DNA of 64,000 nt from an uncultured Clostridia bacterium (GCA_947175335.1 CAMWMF010000003.1:62001-126000), one strand, 5' to 3'. Numbered from the stretch's first letter, positions 1-9,774 are shown. A program made the numbers and translations. Notes: generated by a model not told the origin, from the sequence alone.

Positions 1-3000
1 CAAACTAACAACTACTGGCAAAACGCCACACCGCCCGACATAAGCGGCTGGACTTACGGTGCATTTGCGGAAAGCATGTTCAAAGACGGCGCTCCCATAC
101 ATGGTACGGTGGGGTATACCGTTCGCACTGTCGTCAACGGCAACGCCGACGCGGTCGTTGAAATCGACGGCACTTCGCTCAGCGGTTTATCGTACGCCGC
201 AATCAAAGCCAAGCTTAACGCTTTGAACGTCGGCACGTACAGTATGTATGCGACGTCGGGCTCTACTGATAATTATACAGCGGCGGAATGGAGCAAGCAG
301 TTCGTAATAACCAAGGCGGATAACGAGTGGGACAGCACTCCGTCCATCGTAGGCTGGATTTACGGTCAGTACGACAACAGTGCCAATGCTGTCAACGTCG
401 GTACGGCAAAGTTCGGCAACCTTGCCGCCGACGATTATACGTACAAGTACTTCGTTGCCGTCAACGAAAACGGAACGTGGGTAAAAGGCGCTGCGGTTAG
501 TGCAAGCGCCATCAACATGGCAAACGCCGGCAACTATTTGCTGGAGGTCACCGCGGACGGCAACGGTAACTACAACGCGCTTGTTCACACCGTCAACTTC
601 GTAATCGAAAGAAAGGAGCTGGCTTGGAATATCGAGCCTGACGACCGCTTCGATTGGGATAGAAAAAACACCGACGGTCTTAATAACAGCACTATCGTCA
701 AGGCGTCGGTGCAGGGCATTACAAGCTACACATTGACATACACCGTTTATAGCATAGACGACGACGGCATGAGCCAAATAAACGACATAACAGTCGCCGT
801 AAACGGTGCAGCGCGCAATGACGCCGGTCTTATTACCGCGCTAAAAGGCTTGCCTGTTGGCACGTATAGAATAACAGTTAAGGCGGCAGTAGATGCTACA
901 AGCAATTACGAAACGCTGGAAAAGAATGTTTCTTGCACAGTGTCGCTTGCAGCCAACGCGTGGAATACAGAGCTTAGCGGCGGTACTTGGACTTGGGGAA
1001 ATTCCGATACGGTTTTGAATGCGCTTAGCGCGCCCGACGCCGATTACGGCAACAACACAATTGTGTTCACGGTAAAGAACGGCGCGACTACGTTGCAAAC
1101 GATAAATGCCGATAACGACTTGGGTACTGCGTTTACCGCGTTAAAAACATACCTCGCCAATTTGAGTGCGGGTACGTACACCGTTACCGCTTCCATAGCA
1201 GCAACTACGGACTATGTCGCACCGCAGCCCATAACGGCGGAATTCACCGTCAACAAAGTCACTACCGTTTGGAATGCCGCTACAACCGCCAACAACGGCA
1301 AGGTATACAACTGGGTTTTGCTCGGCTCAAACGAAGCTGTTGCACAGCCGCAGTTGGGCACTCCTTCTTGGGGTAAAGCGGCTACATACGCGCTCAAACA
1401 AGGCAACACAAACGTGTACAGTGGCAACGACTGGGACGAATTAGTGGATGCGCTTAACAATCGCAAAGTCGGAGAATACACCGTAACCGCGCACATAGAC
1501 GGCAATGACAATCATACCGCGCTCGACTATTCGGTCACCGTTAGTATCAGCATAGCGGATAACGAATGGAATACCGAGCTTAACGGCTGCACATGGACGT
1601 GGGGTGAACACGCCACTGTATTGAACGCGCTTAACAAGCCCGACGCCGTACATGGAAACGATACAATCGTATTTACTGTCAAGGACGGTGCAACTACGCT
1701 GCAAACCGTCCGCGCCGCCGACAGTGATTTGGATACGGCGTTCGCCGCATTAAAGACCTATCTTGGCGGACGTAACGTAGGCACGTACACGGTCACCGTT
1801 TCCGTAGCCGCTACGGCGGACTATGTCGCACCGCAGTCTACAACGGTAGAATTTACGGTTAACAAAGTTACTACTGTTTGGAACGCCGCGACAACCGCTA
1901 ATAACGGCAAGGTATATAATTGGGTATTGGGCGGCACCAACGAGGCCGTTGCTCAACCTGAAATAGGCACTCCGGCGAGCCAGCTCGGCAGCTGGGGCAG
2001 CACGGTTAATTACACGCTTTTAAAGGGCGCGCAAGAGTTGTACGGCGGCACGGCATGGAGCGGCTTGGTCGCTGCGCTCGGCAATTGCAAAGCGGGTGAA
2101 TACACTATTACCGCGAACATCGACGGTGATACCAACCACACCGCACTCGACTATTCCGTAACCGTCAACATCGGGGCTAAGGCTAACAGCTGGACCGAAA
2201 AGACGGGCGACGGCAACTCTATCGCCAAAGAATTCACAAAGGCTTACGGAGCAGATTTGTCGTTTATCAAGTTTACGCCTGCGCACGGCACGGTTGTAGT
2301 TACCGTCAACGGCAAGACGACCAACGATGTTATCGGCTATATCAACACCAACGGCGTAAGCGAGTATCTTATTGTAGCTACCGTAACAGGCACGGACGAA
2401 TACGGCGCGCTTGTAGATACGGTAAGACTTACTATTACCAAAGCCGATAACGCTTGGACTAAGAACCTTACAATATCGTCGGGCTGGACTTGGAGCGATA
2501 ACCAAAACAATATCGATACGGAGCTTACTCTTCCCGTTTCCGCGCAAGGCGACACGGCATTGGTCGTTGTTACAGTAAAGCAAACGGGCGAGGTCGTGCT
2601 GGAAGCTACAATCAACTACGTAAAAGTTGACGGAGTAAGAACGGTCAGCGATAACGATCTTGCAGCGCTTAACAGCAAGCTTAAAGCGTTGAGCGTTGTA
2701 AACGGCGGCTATACAATTACTGTCTCGGTAAGCGATATGGACAGCTACAATTCGCTCAGCGGTCAGTCCGCAAACTTTGTTATATCCAAGGCGACAAACA
2801 GCTGGACGGCCAACGGCAAGCCTACGGTTGACTCGTGGAGCTTCGGCGGCGATATCGCGTATCCTTCCGCCGACCCTACGTTCGGCAAGAATACGGTTGT
2901 ATTTACGTATGCCGCGCCGTCGGATAACGATATATTCGAGGGCGACAATCGTGTGGCGCCCGCTGCAGACGCGGTATGGCAAAACGCGCCCAGCTATCAA

Positions 3001-6000
3001 GCAGGCTCATACTGGCTTAAAGCGTACGTTCCCGGCACCGATAATTATTCCGAGCTTGTAGATTACTATTTGTTTACGATCAAAGAGGGCAAAAACGAGT
3101 GGGTAAATATGCCGGGCGTTATCGCTTGGAGCTGGAATGGTTACGACGCTACAGTCAACTTGTTCAGTGGTTCTGCGCGCAGCAATCAGCCGCCCGTATT
3201 TTCTATCACAAAAGCCAATAAGAACGATCTTGAATTAACCGATTTCAATGCGTCGTACGTTCAAGGCGTAACCATTACCACCGAAACCATAGGATTGCTC
3301 AAATCGTTCACGCTCAGCAAAAACGACTCCAATGTCATGGTTGTTTCGGACGACGTGGCTAAGCTGTTAAAAGCGCTCAAGCCCGCAACCTACACGCTTA
3401 CGGTTACGGTAGACGGCGGCGAAAGCCTTGAATCCTTAACCGGCTCCACTACGTTCACAGTATATAAGGCTACCAATAGCTGGGCAACGGGCAAGGCGCC
3501 AGCCGTGTCGAGCTATACGTACAAAAACTACGATGCTACAACGACGTTTACTTACGGCGAAACTGTTTACGGCGACGCAAGCGCCGTTATATACAAGCTC
3601 AACGACGAGACGTTTACAACCAACGCAAGTAAGCCTGCTTACGTTCAATTACAAGACCGTTTGAAAAATCTCGGTGCAGGTAGCTATACTTTGTATGCAT
3701 GGGTGCCGGAAAGTGCAAACGGTACGTATTCGGCATTGTATAGCTCCGGTTCGCCGTATACCACGCGTACGTTTACCGTTGCGCGCGCGACAAACGGCTG
3801 GACTAACGAAAAGCTCGTAAATCAAATAAGCAAGAATTACAGCGAGATTAAGGCCGCTTCGTTCACTCAAACGGAGTTTGAAAAATTATACGCACAGCTT
3901 ACGCCCATCGACGGAACTGTCAACTACGCGCTGTTAAATTCCGACTACACTTCGCGCAACAAGGACGCTTTGGATTATGCAGGCTTGTTTACTGCAATCA
4001 AGGGATTGCCTGCGGGCGAGTACGTAATACGCGCGACGGTAGCGGAAACTACGACTACTAACTATTTCGGTATAAGCGCTACCGACACGCGGCTTATCAT
4101 CAGCTCGCACGACAACGCATTCACGCAAATTCCCGACGCGCTTACTGCGCAATGGGCGTGCGGTTTGAACGAGGATAACGAAACGGTGAACAAGACCGTG
4201 CTTGCCGCGTTTGAAGTAAAAGCTACGCACGGCGAAGACACCGTAACGTACACGCTTAACAAAACTACGTACGAGTCGTATGCGGAGTTTGAGGATGCGG
4301 TAAGCGCTCTTAACGCGGGCTCGTACAACGTAACGATTGCGATTGCCGCTACCGACGATTATGCGGGACTTTCGGAAGTGAGAATGCTCACGGTCACGCA
4401 AGGACAAAACAGCTGGCAAAACGATTGGGTGGCAAGCGGCTCGCTTAGCGTAGGAGGCACCGCGACAAAAGCGGGCTTGAGCTGGGGCTGGAAGACCTCT
4501 ATAACTTGGACGAAGGCAATTCCAGTATACGGCAATACGGTGTACGTGGAAATCCGCAAGGCGAATGCAAGCTCGGCGTTGCAGTACGTCACGCTCGATT
4601 ACGGCGTAAGCGACGGTTCCAGCGCGGTTGACACTATAAGCGATGCTATATCCAAGCTGGACGTCGGCGACTACGAGCTTATAGTTTCCGCGCCCGCTAC
4701 GGTCAACTGGGCGGCTCTGTCGGATAAGGTCGAATTCAGCATTACCAAGGTTACAAACAGTTGGGATAAGACGCCGCAAATCGGCGGAGCAAACGGCAAC
4801 AAATGGGCGCATGGCACCAACGCCGTGCCCGATGCCGACGCCAAGTACGGCGACGTTCGGTACGAGTATGAAACCAAGTCGGGCGATAAGCTCACGTCAA
4901 TGCCTACCGAGGCAGGCGAGTACGTTATCAAATTCATTGTAGACGATACTGTCAACTACGACGGCATAAGCGCCGCGCTTAACGTGACGATAGAAAAGAC
5001 GACCAACCGCAACGTTCCCAACCTTAACGTAATCGGCTGGACATGGGGCGCTTACGACAGAGAAACCAACGTTATTACGGGTACACCGGAAATAACCGAT
5101 TTGGAAAACGCAACTGTCAAGTTCTCCATCGGCACGGGCATGGGCGACGACTTTAAAGCACTTCCCGATCTTTCGGAGTTTACGCTTACGACCAACGGAC
5201 TTGTGGAAAGAGACAGCAAGGTTGAAGCGGCGCTTCGCAAGCTCACCGGCGGCACGAGCAAGGAGAATAACCTTACGTACTACACTGTAAGAATACACGT
5301 AGGGGAAACGACCAACTACAACGGCTTTACTGCTGACAATAGGTTTGCCGTTACGGGTGCAACCAATAGAATAGAGTCGCTGACAATAAAGACGTGGGAA
5401 GTCAATCACTGGGACGGTGAACTGCCGAGCGCTGTAGCTCTATACGGTGCGCCCGAGCTTACCGTAACAGGAGAAAGCGACGGCATTGAGTACTTTAAGG
5501 GTGCGTATCGAAGGAACGACGACGGACAGCTTGAACTGTTTGTAGAACGTAACGATTTGAATTTGGCGCCTAAGGGCGATTACGTATTGACTGCTTCGGT
5601 CAAAGCGGAGATAGGACATTACAACGAGCCTTTGTCGAGAACGCTTCCATTCCATATTGACGTAAAGGGAGCAGGCCAAGCCAACTACTGGGAGCAACTT
5701 CCCACTATAGAAGGCTGGGTCGCCAATATCGACGGATTGTTCAATGCTCCGACAGGCAAGCCTGTTCGCGGCTTACCCAACTTCGTGTTCTACGTTCGCA
5801 ACGAGGACGGCACGCGTGGACAAAAGGTTGACGCAAGCCTTACCGACGTGGTATTGAAAAAGGGCAGCAAGTACGAAGCGGATATATACATTCCCGTCGA
5901 GCACGGCAATTATATTTTGGTCGCGTCGTCCAAGGGTATACCGGATGAAGAAGGCAAGTCGGACGCTTTGGCAGAGTACGAGATCCGCGTGATTATTGAT

Positions 6001-6609
6001 CCTCGTCCGCTGTCGTTCGAGCAAGAGCTGCGCATTCCGACGCTGTTGTATTTGGGCGACAGAAAGGATTGGGCCGATCCCACATCCAAGCCGTCGCTTG
6101 ACGATGCCGAAATCACGTACGTGTACACCAACAAGGAAACGGGCGTCAGCAGTACGGAAATGCCCACGGTAGCGGGCGAATATACCGTTACGGCAACGCT
6201 TTCGGCACGGTACAGCAACAGCGTGTCGATGTCGGTAGACTTTACCGTCAAGCTTTCGCCTAACGGTTGGACTGCGGCGCCCAACATCAAGGACTGGTCG
6301 GAGGAGAGCAATGGCAATCTGCCTACCGGCGCGGCTACGGTGGGTACCGATCAAATCAAGTACACTTACGCAAGCGTTAAGGAGCCCAACAAGATCCTTA
6401 CGGAAAGACCGACCACCGAGGGTTCGTACATTATGTATGCGGATATAGACGTGGAAGGCTATGAGCCGTTGCACGCGGAATACCGCTTCACCATAGAACC
6501 CGCCTTCGATACTCAGCTTGTCGTAGCGGCAATCGTATTGGGTGTATTCGCATGCTTACTTGCATGTGTGGTAATATACTTTGCAATCAAAAGATACAAG
6601 GAGAACTAA
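1..6609 (+). CDS. Giant Ig-like repeat surface protein, C-terminal part (5' end outside window)
   Basis: The frame is open from base 1 and the first residues (NNYWQN, then ISGWTYG) already fit the repeat, so the true start lies upstream and the ATG at 76 is probably internal. About 2,200 residues are visible, with some 21 repeats of roughly 90-110 residues. Each starts N-x-W, continues with a W-x-W/Y-G motif, and ends with AG-x-Y, a TxNY or TDDY turn and F-x-I-x-KA. This looks like bacterial Ig-like (MBG-type) beta sandwiches; the family match is inferred from pattern. The C-terminus is one hydrophobic helix (about bases 6520-6585) followed by KRYKEN, so most of the chain should be extracellular with a membrane anchor. 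There is no LPXTG motif. Repeats 4-5 and 6-7 are nearly identical pairs. The next gene begins 2 bp downstream, so the two are probably co-expressed. A role in adhesion or as a surface stalk is likely but unproven. Confidence 0.85.
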   Translation, partial: QTNNYWQNATPPDISGWTYGAFAESMFKDGAPIHGTVGYTVRTVVNGNADAVVEIDGTSLSGLSYAAIKAKLNALNVGTYSMYATSGSTDNYTAAEWSKQFVITKADNEWDSTPSIVGWIYGQYDNSANAVNVGTAKFGNLAADDYTYKYFVAVNENGTWVKGAAVSASAINMANAGNYLLEVTADGNGNYNALVHTVNFVIERKELAWNIEPDDRFDWDRKNTDGLNNSTIVKASVQGITSYTLTYTVYSIDDDGMSQINDITVAVNGAARNDAGLITALKGLPVGTYRITVKAAVDATSNYETLEKNVSCTVSLAANAWNTELSGGTWTWGNSDTVLNALSAPDADYGNNTIVFTVKNGATTLQTINADNDLGTAFTALKTYLANLSAGTYTVTASIAATTDYVAPQPITAEFTVNKVTTVWNAATTANNGKVYNWVLLGSNEAVAQPQLGTPSWGKAATYALKQGNTNVYSGNDWDELVDALNNRKVGEYTVTAHIDGNDNHTALDYSVTVSISIADNEWNTELNGCTWTWGEHATVLNALNKPDAVHGNDTIVFTVKDGATTLQTVRAADSDLDTAFAALKTYLGGRNVGTYTVTVSVAATADYVAPQSTTVEFTVNKVTTVWNAATTANNGKVYNWVLGGTNEAVAQPEIGTPASQLGSWGSTVNYTLLKGAQELYGGTAWSGLVAALGNCKAGEYTITANIDGDTNHTALDYSVTVNIGAKANSWTEKTGDGNSIAKEFTKAYGADLSFIKFTPAHGTVVVTVNGKTTNDVIGYINTNGVSEYLIVATVTGTDEYGALVDTVRLTITKADNAWTKNLTISSGWTWSDNQNNIDTELTLPVSAQGDTALVVVTVKQTGEVVLEATINYVKVDGVRTVSDNDLAALNSKLKALSVVNGGYTITVSVSDMDSYNSLSGQSANFVISKATNSWTANGKPTVDSWSFGGDIAYPSADPTFGKNTVVFTYAAPSDNDIFEGDNRVAPAADAVWQNAPSYQAGSYWLKAYVPGTDNYSELVDYYLFTIKEGKNEWVNMPGVIAWSWNGYDATVNLFSGSARSNQPPVFSITKANKNDLELTDFNASYVQGVTITTETIGLLKSFTLSKNDSNVMVVSDDVAKLLKALKPATYTLTVTVDGGESLESLTGSTTFTVYKATNSWATGKAPAVSSYTYKNYDATTTFTYGETVYGDASAVIYKLNDETFTTNASKPAYVQLQDRLKNLGAGSYTLYAWVPESANGTYSALYSSGSPYTTRTFTVARATNGWTNEKLVNQISKNYSEIKAASFTQTEFEKLYAQLTPIDGTVNYALLNSDYTSRNKDALDYAGLFTAIKGLPAGEYVIRATVAETTTTNYFGISATDTRLIISSHDNAFTQIPDALTAQWACGLNEDNETVNKTVLAAFEVKATHGEDTVTYTLNKTTYESYAEFEDAVSALNAGSYNVTIAIAATDDYAGLSEVRMLTVTQGQNSWQNDWVASGSLSVGGTATKAGLSWGWKTSITWTKAIPVYGNTVYVEIRKANASSALQYVTLDYGVSDGSSAVDTISDAISKLDVGDYELIVSAPATVNWAALSDKVEFSITKVTNSWDKTPQIGGANGNKWAHGTNAVPDADAKYGDVRYEYETKSGDKLTSMPTEAGEYVIKFIVDDTVNYDGISAALNVTIEKTTNRNVPNLNVIGWTWGAYDRETNVITGTPEITDLENATVKFSIGTGMGDDFKALPDLSEFTLTTNGLVERDSKVEAALRKLTGGTSKENNLTYYTVRIHVGETTNYNGFTADNRFAVTGATNRIESLTIKTWEVNHWDGELPSAVALYGAPELTVTGESDGIEYFKGAYRRNDDGQLELFVERNDLNLAPKGDYVLTASVKAEIGHYNEPLSRTLPFHIDVKGAGQANYWEQLPTIEGWVANIDGLFNAPTGKPVRGLPNFVFYVRNEDGTRGQKVDASLTDVVLKKGSKYEADIYIPVEHGNYILVASSKGIPDEEGKSDALAEYEIRVIIDPRPLSFEQELRIPTLLYLGDRKDWADPTSKPSLDDAEITYVYTNKETGVSSTEMPTVAGEYTVTATLSARYSNSVSMSVDFTVKLSPNGWTAAPNIKDWSEESNGNLPTGAATVGTDQIKYTYASVKEPNKILTERPTTEGSYIMYADIDVEGYEPLHAEYRFTIEPAFDTQLVVAAIVLGVFACLLACVVIYFAIKRYKEN

Positions 6610-6611
6610 TC

Positions 6612-7538
6612 ATGGACAACAAAACCCTACTTCTCACGTTAATTATAGTGCTGGTAGTATTCATCGTACTGCTTGCGGTACTCGGCATTGTGTTCATCAT
6701 TGCGCTGCGTAAGCGCAGGCCCGTAATAAAGGTCGTTATGGCGCCTAACGCAATGCAGGACGCACAAGCGGAAGACGAGCCCGAACAAGCGCCTGCACCC
6801 GCGCCTTCCGTAGCGGAAAAGGTAGCGCCTGTGGTTGCTTCGACCGAAAGCGCTGCGCCGCAGCCCGTCGCGCCGCCCGCACCTGTGAAGCCTGCGCCTG
6901 AGCCCGAACCTGAGGACGAGGAAGATGACGACGATGACGAAGATGCGCCGCTTTTTGTCACCGAGGGTCAGGAACGCGTAAGCTACAATCGCAGTCTTAC
7001 GGCTAAGCTTGCCCAAATGAACAATAAGTCCAAAGAATGGTACTCGCAGGTGAAAAACGAATTGCTTTCTTACGACAAAGTTAAGGTTCGTATGAGCTGG
7101 AAGCGCGAAACATTCCGCATCGGGCGCTTGACCGTCGCAAAGCTTATTGTGCGAGGAAAAACGCTGTGCTTGTTGCTTGCCGTAGAACCCGCCAGCTATG
7201 CGGGTACAAAGTTCTCTGTACGCGATATGTCGCATTTGTCGAGCATGGCTGATACGCCTACAATGTACCGCATACGCAAGGATCGTAGGTGCAAGTACGC
7301 CAAAGAGATGATTGCCGACATAATGAAGGAGCTTAAAGTTTACAAGAATCCGCAGTACGAGGCGCAGGACTACTTTGTGCCGTACGAGGGCGACGTATCG
7401 CTTATGCAACGCGGACTTGTAAAGCGCGTCGTGTCGGGAACGATACGTGCGTTTAAGATAGAGGAAGTCGACCATGCCGCGATAGACGAGGCCGCCGCTG
7501 CAAGCAATAATGATAATGGCGATGGCAACAAGGCATAA
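6612..7538 (+). CDS. Single-pass membrane protein with acidic/Pro-rich linker and unknown C-terminal domain
   Basis: 308 residues. The start is the ATG at 6612, preceded by AAGGAG, two bases after the stop of the giant repeat protein; an in-frame ATG at 6552 lies inside that gene and has no ribosome site. Residues about 5-33 form a transmembrane helix followed by RKRRP, so the C-terminal part is predicted cytoplasmic. Residues about 45-115 are rich in Ala, Pro, Glu and Asp, including a long D/E run. Residues about 120-275 form a compact basic domain (SYNRSLTAKL, SWKRETFRIGR, KTLCLLLAVEP, MYRIRKDRRCKYA). I do not recognise this domain. Tight coupling to the giant surface protein suggests a cytoplasmic or membrane partner of it, perhaps in export, anchoring or signalling; this is inference. 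Confidence 0.8.
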   Translation: MDNKTLLLTLIIVLVVFIVLLAVLGIVFIIALRKRRPVIKVVMAPNAMQDAQAEDEPEQAPAPAPSVAEKVAPVVASTESAAPQPVAPPAPVKPAPEPEPEDEEDDDDDEDAPLFVTEGQERVSYNRSLTAKLAQMNNKSKEWYSQVKNELLSYDKVKVRMSWKRETFRIGRLTVAKLIVRGKTLCLLLAVEPASYAGTKFSVRDMSHLSSMADTPTMYRIRKDRRCKYAKEMIADIMKELKVYKNPQYEAQDYFVPYEGDVSLMQRGLVKRVVSGTIRAFKIEEVDHAAIDEAAAASNNDNGDGNKA

Positions 7539-7555
7539 ATGGAGGGTTATAAGCT

Positions 7556-7789
7556 ATGTCCAAGAAAGGTCAGCTTAAAAAAGAGATAGACGAGTGTGAA
7601 CGCGAGATACGTGCGTACGAGCAAAAACGCGAACGGTCGCAAAATGCGCTCATAAGAGCTATGTTGGCAGGCAAAAAGGCGGCGCCGGAGGATGAACAGT
7701 ATTTCACGGTGTTCTCCGAGCTTATAGATAAGGAGCGCGAAAAGCTGCGCGGCCTTTACGCCGAGCTCGAAGCGCTCAAAAAGAAGTAG
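7556..7789 (+). CDS. Small charged coiled-coil protein
   Basis: 77 residues with a good ribosome site (GGAGGG about 10 bp before the ATG). Almost the whole protein is a predicted charged helix (KKEIDECEREIRAYEQKRER, then ELIDKEREKLRGLYAELEAL). It has no signal peptide or membrane segment, so it is probably cytoplasmic. It is the third and last gene of the unit started by the giant repeat protein and is followed by a strong terminator. Function unknown; a structural or adaptor helix is the most that can be said. Confidence 0.7.
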   Translation: MSKKGQLKKEIDECEREIRAYEQKRERSQNALIRAMLAGKKAAPEDEQYFTVFSELIDKEREKLRGLYAELEALKKK

Positions 7790-7801
7790 GTAACTATTAA
7801 C

Positions 7802-7829
7802 AAAAAACCGCCGTACGGCGGTTTTTTGT
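7802..7829 (+). terminator. Rho-independent terminator
   Basis: Perfect 8-bp palindrome ACCGCCGT/ACGGCGGT between an A run and a run of six T, 13 bp after the coiled-coil gene. It closes the surface-protein operon. Confidence 0.9.
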
Positions 7830-7870
7830 TTGTCTACAATCATTTTATAGTTTTTGATAGAAAAACAAAC

Positions 7871-7899
7871 TTGCTATTTTACTACGTTTATGATATAAT
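7871..7899 (+). promoter_or_regulatory. Sigma-A promoter of the LysR regulator
   Basis: TTGCTA, 17-bp spacer, TATAAT. The predicted transcript would have a leader of about 36 nt before the GTG start at 7942. Confidence 0.7.
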
Positions 7900-7941
7900 T
7901 ATTTTGCATAATAAGCGAAGTATCATTTAATTGAGGTATTT

Positions 7942-8838
7942 GTGGAAAACAGGGTATTGAAGTATTTTTTAATCGTGGCGAGAGAGGAAAACATTACGCG
8001 GGCGGCGGAAATACTGCACATATCGCAGCCGGCGCTTTCCCGTCAGCTTATGCAGCTGGAAGAGGAATTGGGCGCAAAGCTGTTTATACGCGGCAAGCGC
8101 AATATTACGCTTACGGACGAGGGTTTATATCTTCGCCAAAAGGCACAGGAGATTATCGATCTTACCGAAAGGACCGAGCAGGAGTTTGCAAACGGTATTA
8201 CTTCGCTTAGCGGCGTAATATCCATCGGTATGGGCGAAACTGCGGCAAGCTCGTATATAGCCGATTTGATCTACGAATTTCGCGAGCAGTATCCCGACGT
8301 GAGGTTCGAGATTATTGCTGGCAATGCCGACGGCACTAAGGAGCAGTTGGACAAGGGCTTGCTTGATGTCGGAATTTTGCTCGAACCCACCGATTTTTCA
8401 AAGTACGAATTTGTGCGTTTGCCCGTCAAGGATACTTGGGGCGTTATCGTTCCGTCAAAGTGTCCTTTGTGCCAAAAGGAATACGTTACGGCAGAGGACT
8501 TGAAGGGTCGTCAAATATTTATAAGTAACCGCGCCGTCAATCAATCTATGTTTTCATCATGGTTCGGCGAGAATTACAACCCCAACAATATCTATCTTAC
8601 CGTCAACCTATTGTACAACGCCGCAATGCTTGTTTCCAAAGGTATGGGTTGCGCAGTGACGATTGACGGTGCCGCAAAGCTGTACAATCATCCCGAGCTG
8701 AACTTTCGTCCGCTCTATCCCAAAATCGAACAAACCAGCGTGCTAGTGTGGAAGAAAAACCAAATTGCGTCGGCTTGTGTGGCTAAGTTTTTAGAGTTTA
8801 TAAAATGCAATTCGGTTATGGTAAGTGATAAAAAATAA
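7942..8838 (+). CDS. LysR-family transcriptional regulator
   Basis: 298 residues, the usual LysR length. Start is GTG, preceded by GAGG with good spacing. Residues 1-60 carry the winged helix-turn-helix (REENITRAAEILHISQPALS followed by RQLMQLEEELGAKLF), with a linker helix to about residue 85. Residues 90-290 form the periplasmic-binding-protein-like effector domain (ISIGMGETAASSYIADLI at its start). The gene lies upstream of, and in the same direction as, the flavodoxin/monooxygenase/cupin genes, so it probably regulates them, as LysR proteins next to such redox clusters often do. A hairpin terminator follows directly. The effector cannot be predicted. Confidence 0.93.
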   Translation: MENRVLKYFLIVAREENITRAAEILHISQPALSRQLMQLEEELGAKLFIRGKRNITLTDEGLYLRQKAQEIIDLTERTEQEFANGITSLSGVISIGMGETAASSYIADLIYEFREQYPDVRFEIIAGNADGTKEQLDKGLLDVGILLEPTDFSKYEFVRLPVKDTWGVIVPSKCPLCQKEYVTAEDLKGRQIFISNRAVNQSMFSSWFGENYNPNNIYLTVNLLYNAAMLVSKGMGCAVTIDGAAKLYNHPELNFRPLYPKIEQTSVLVWKKNQIASACVAKFLEFIKCNSVMVSDKK

Positions 8839-8870
8839 GTATTTTACATTGTTATAAATATCAAGTATAA

Positions 8871-8912
8871 TAAGTGTGTAAGAATTCAAAAGGTTTTTAC
8901 ACACTTATTTTT
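8871..8912 (+). terminator. Terminator after LysR gene, possible attenuator of the flavodoxin operon
   Basis: Perfect 11-bp stem TAAGTGTGTAA / TTACACACTTA with a 15-nt loop, followed by TTTTTT. It ends only 13 bp before the ATG at 8926, and no promoter is obvious in between, so downstream genes may depend on read-through or on a promoter I cannot see. Confidence 0.8.
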
Positions 8913-8925
8913 TAAGGAGTTTTGT

Positions 8926-9534
8926 ATGATGAAAAAGAAATCGTTTATTTCGGTAATGCTCGCTGTCGTTGCTGTGATATGCGTGTGCTTCGGGTTTGTG
9001 GGGTGTACGGACAACGACGGTGCGGTTGATAAGATTCCCGACGGGACAAAGGATAACGTGCTTATTGCATACTTTTCTTGCACGAACACGACAAAAGGCG
9101 TTGCCGAAAAGATTGCTACGTCTACCGGCGGCACGTTGTACCGCATAACGCCCGAGCAGCCCTATACGTCGGCTGACTTGAATTATAATTCCGACTGCCG
9201 CGCAAACCGTGAGCAAAACGACAGCAAGGCGCGCCCAGCAATCAGCGGCGGAGTAGATAATATGGGAGATTACGATATAGTGTTTGTCGGTTATCCCATT
9301 TGGTGGGCGGAAGCGCCGAAGATTATTTATACCTTTCTCGAAAGCTACAATTTCGAGGGCAAGACGATTATTCCGTTTTGTACTTCCGGTGGCAGCGGAG
9401 TGGGTGATAGTGCCAATCATTTGCACGGTTGCGTAAAAGGCGCGACTTGGCTTAACGGCACAAAGCTGTCGGGCGGCGCGTCGCAAAGCTCGATAGACAG
9501 CTATGTTGCGGGGCTTGGTTTTAAAAAGAACTGA
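8926..9534 (+). CDS. Secreted flavodoxin-like lipoprotein
   Basis: 202 residues; ribosome site AAGGAG. The signal peptide has a KKK start, a hydrophobic core and a lipobox FVGC (Cys at about residue 27), so the protein should be lipid-anchored on the outer face of the membrane. The rest is a flavodoxin fold: LIAYFSCTNTTKGVAEKIA (FMN phosphate-binding strand-loop), DIVFVGYPIWWAEAPKIIYT and KTIIPFCTSGGSGVG. This is typical of the flavodoxin_4-type family, which probably binds FMN and passes electrons. Its flavodoxin domain closely resembles the C-terminal domain of the lipoprotein at 9775-11334, so the two are paralogues. Electron donor and acceptor are unknown. Confidence 0.9.
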   Translation: MMKKKSFISVMLAVVAVICVCFGFVGCTDNDGAVDKIPDGTKDNVLIAYFSCTNTTKGVAEKIATSTGGTLYRITPEQPYTSADLNYNSDCRANREQNDSKARPAISGGVDNMGDYDIVFVGYPIWWAEAPKIIYTFLESYNFEGKTIIPFCTSGGSGVGDSANHLHGCVKGATWLNGTKLSGGASQSSIDSYVAGLGFKKN

Positions 9535-9554
9535 TAAGCTTTGGATAGGTGATT

Positions 9555-9764
9555 ATGCTATACGGAAATGATTTAACACAATACTTGACGGAGATAGGCT
9601 TGACTGCAATCGAGGTGGAAAAGTTTAGCGAAAGCGGCGAAAGCAAGCAAAGGCAAATCGACGTTCTCAAAAAAAGCAGATACCGCATTTTGGACGATAT
9701 CCACGAACGCGAAAAATCGATACAGCAAATAGACTATCTTATACACGAAATCAAAAAAGATTAG
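9555..9764 (+). CDS. Small helical protein
   Basis: 69 residues starting at ATG 9555; a GTG at 9549 is possible but lies on the weak AGG ribosome site. The sequence is strongly helical and charged (ESKQRQIDVLKKSRYRILDD and SIQQIDYLIHEIKKD). It sits between two flavodoxin-type genes, and its stop overlaps the ribosome site (GGGAGAG) of the next gene, so it is co-translated. The C-terminal helix resembles the dimerisation helices of MerR-type regulators, but no helix-turn-helix is present. Function unknown. Confidence 0.7.
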   Translation: MLYGNDLTQYLTEIGLTAIEVEKFSESGESKQRQIDVLKKSRYRILDDIHEREKSIQQIDYLIHEIKKD

Positions 9765-9774
9765 GGAGAGCTTT

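Noticed and set aside
187..5409. Several minus-strand frames of 200-330 residues inside the giant repeat protein
   Set aside because: They repeat in step with the plus-strand repeats and have no start signals, so they are shadows of repetitive coding sequence.
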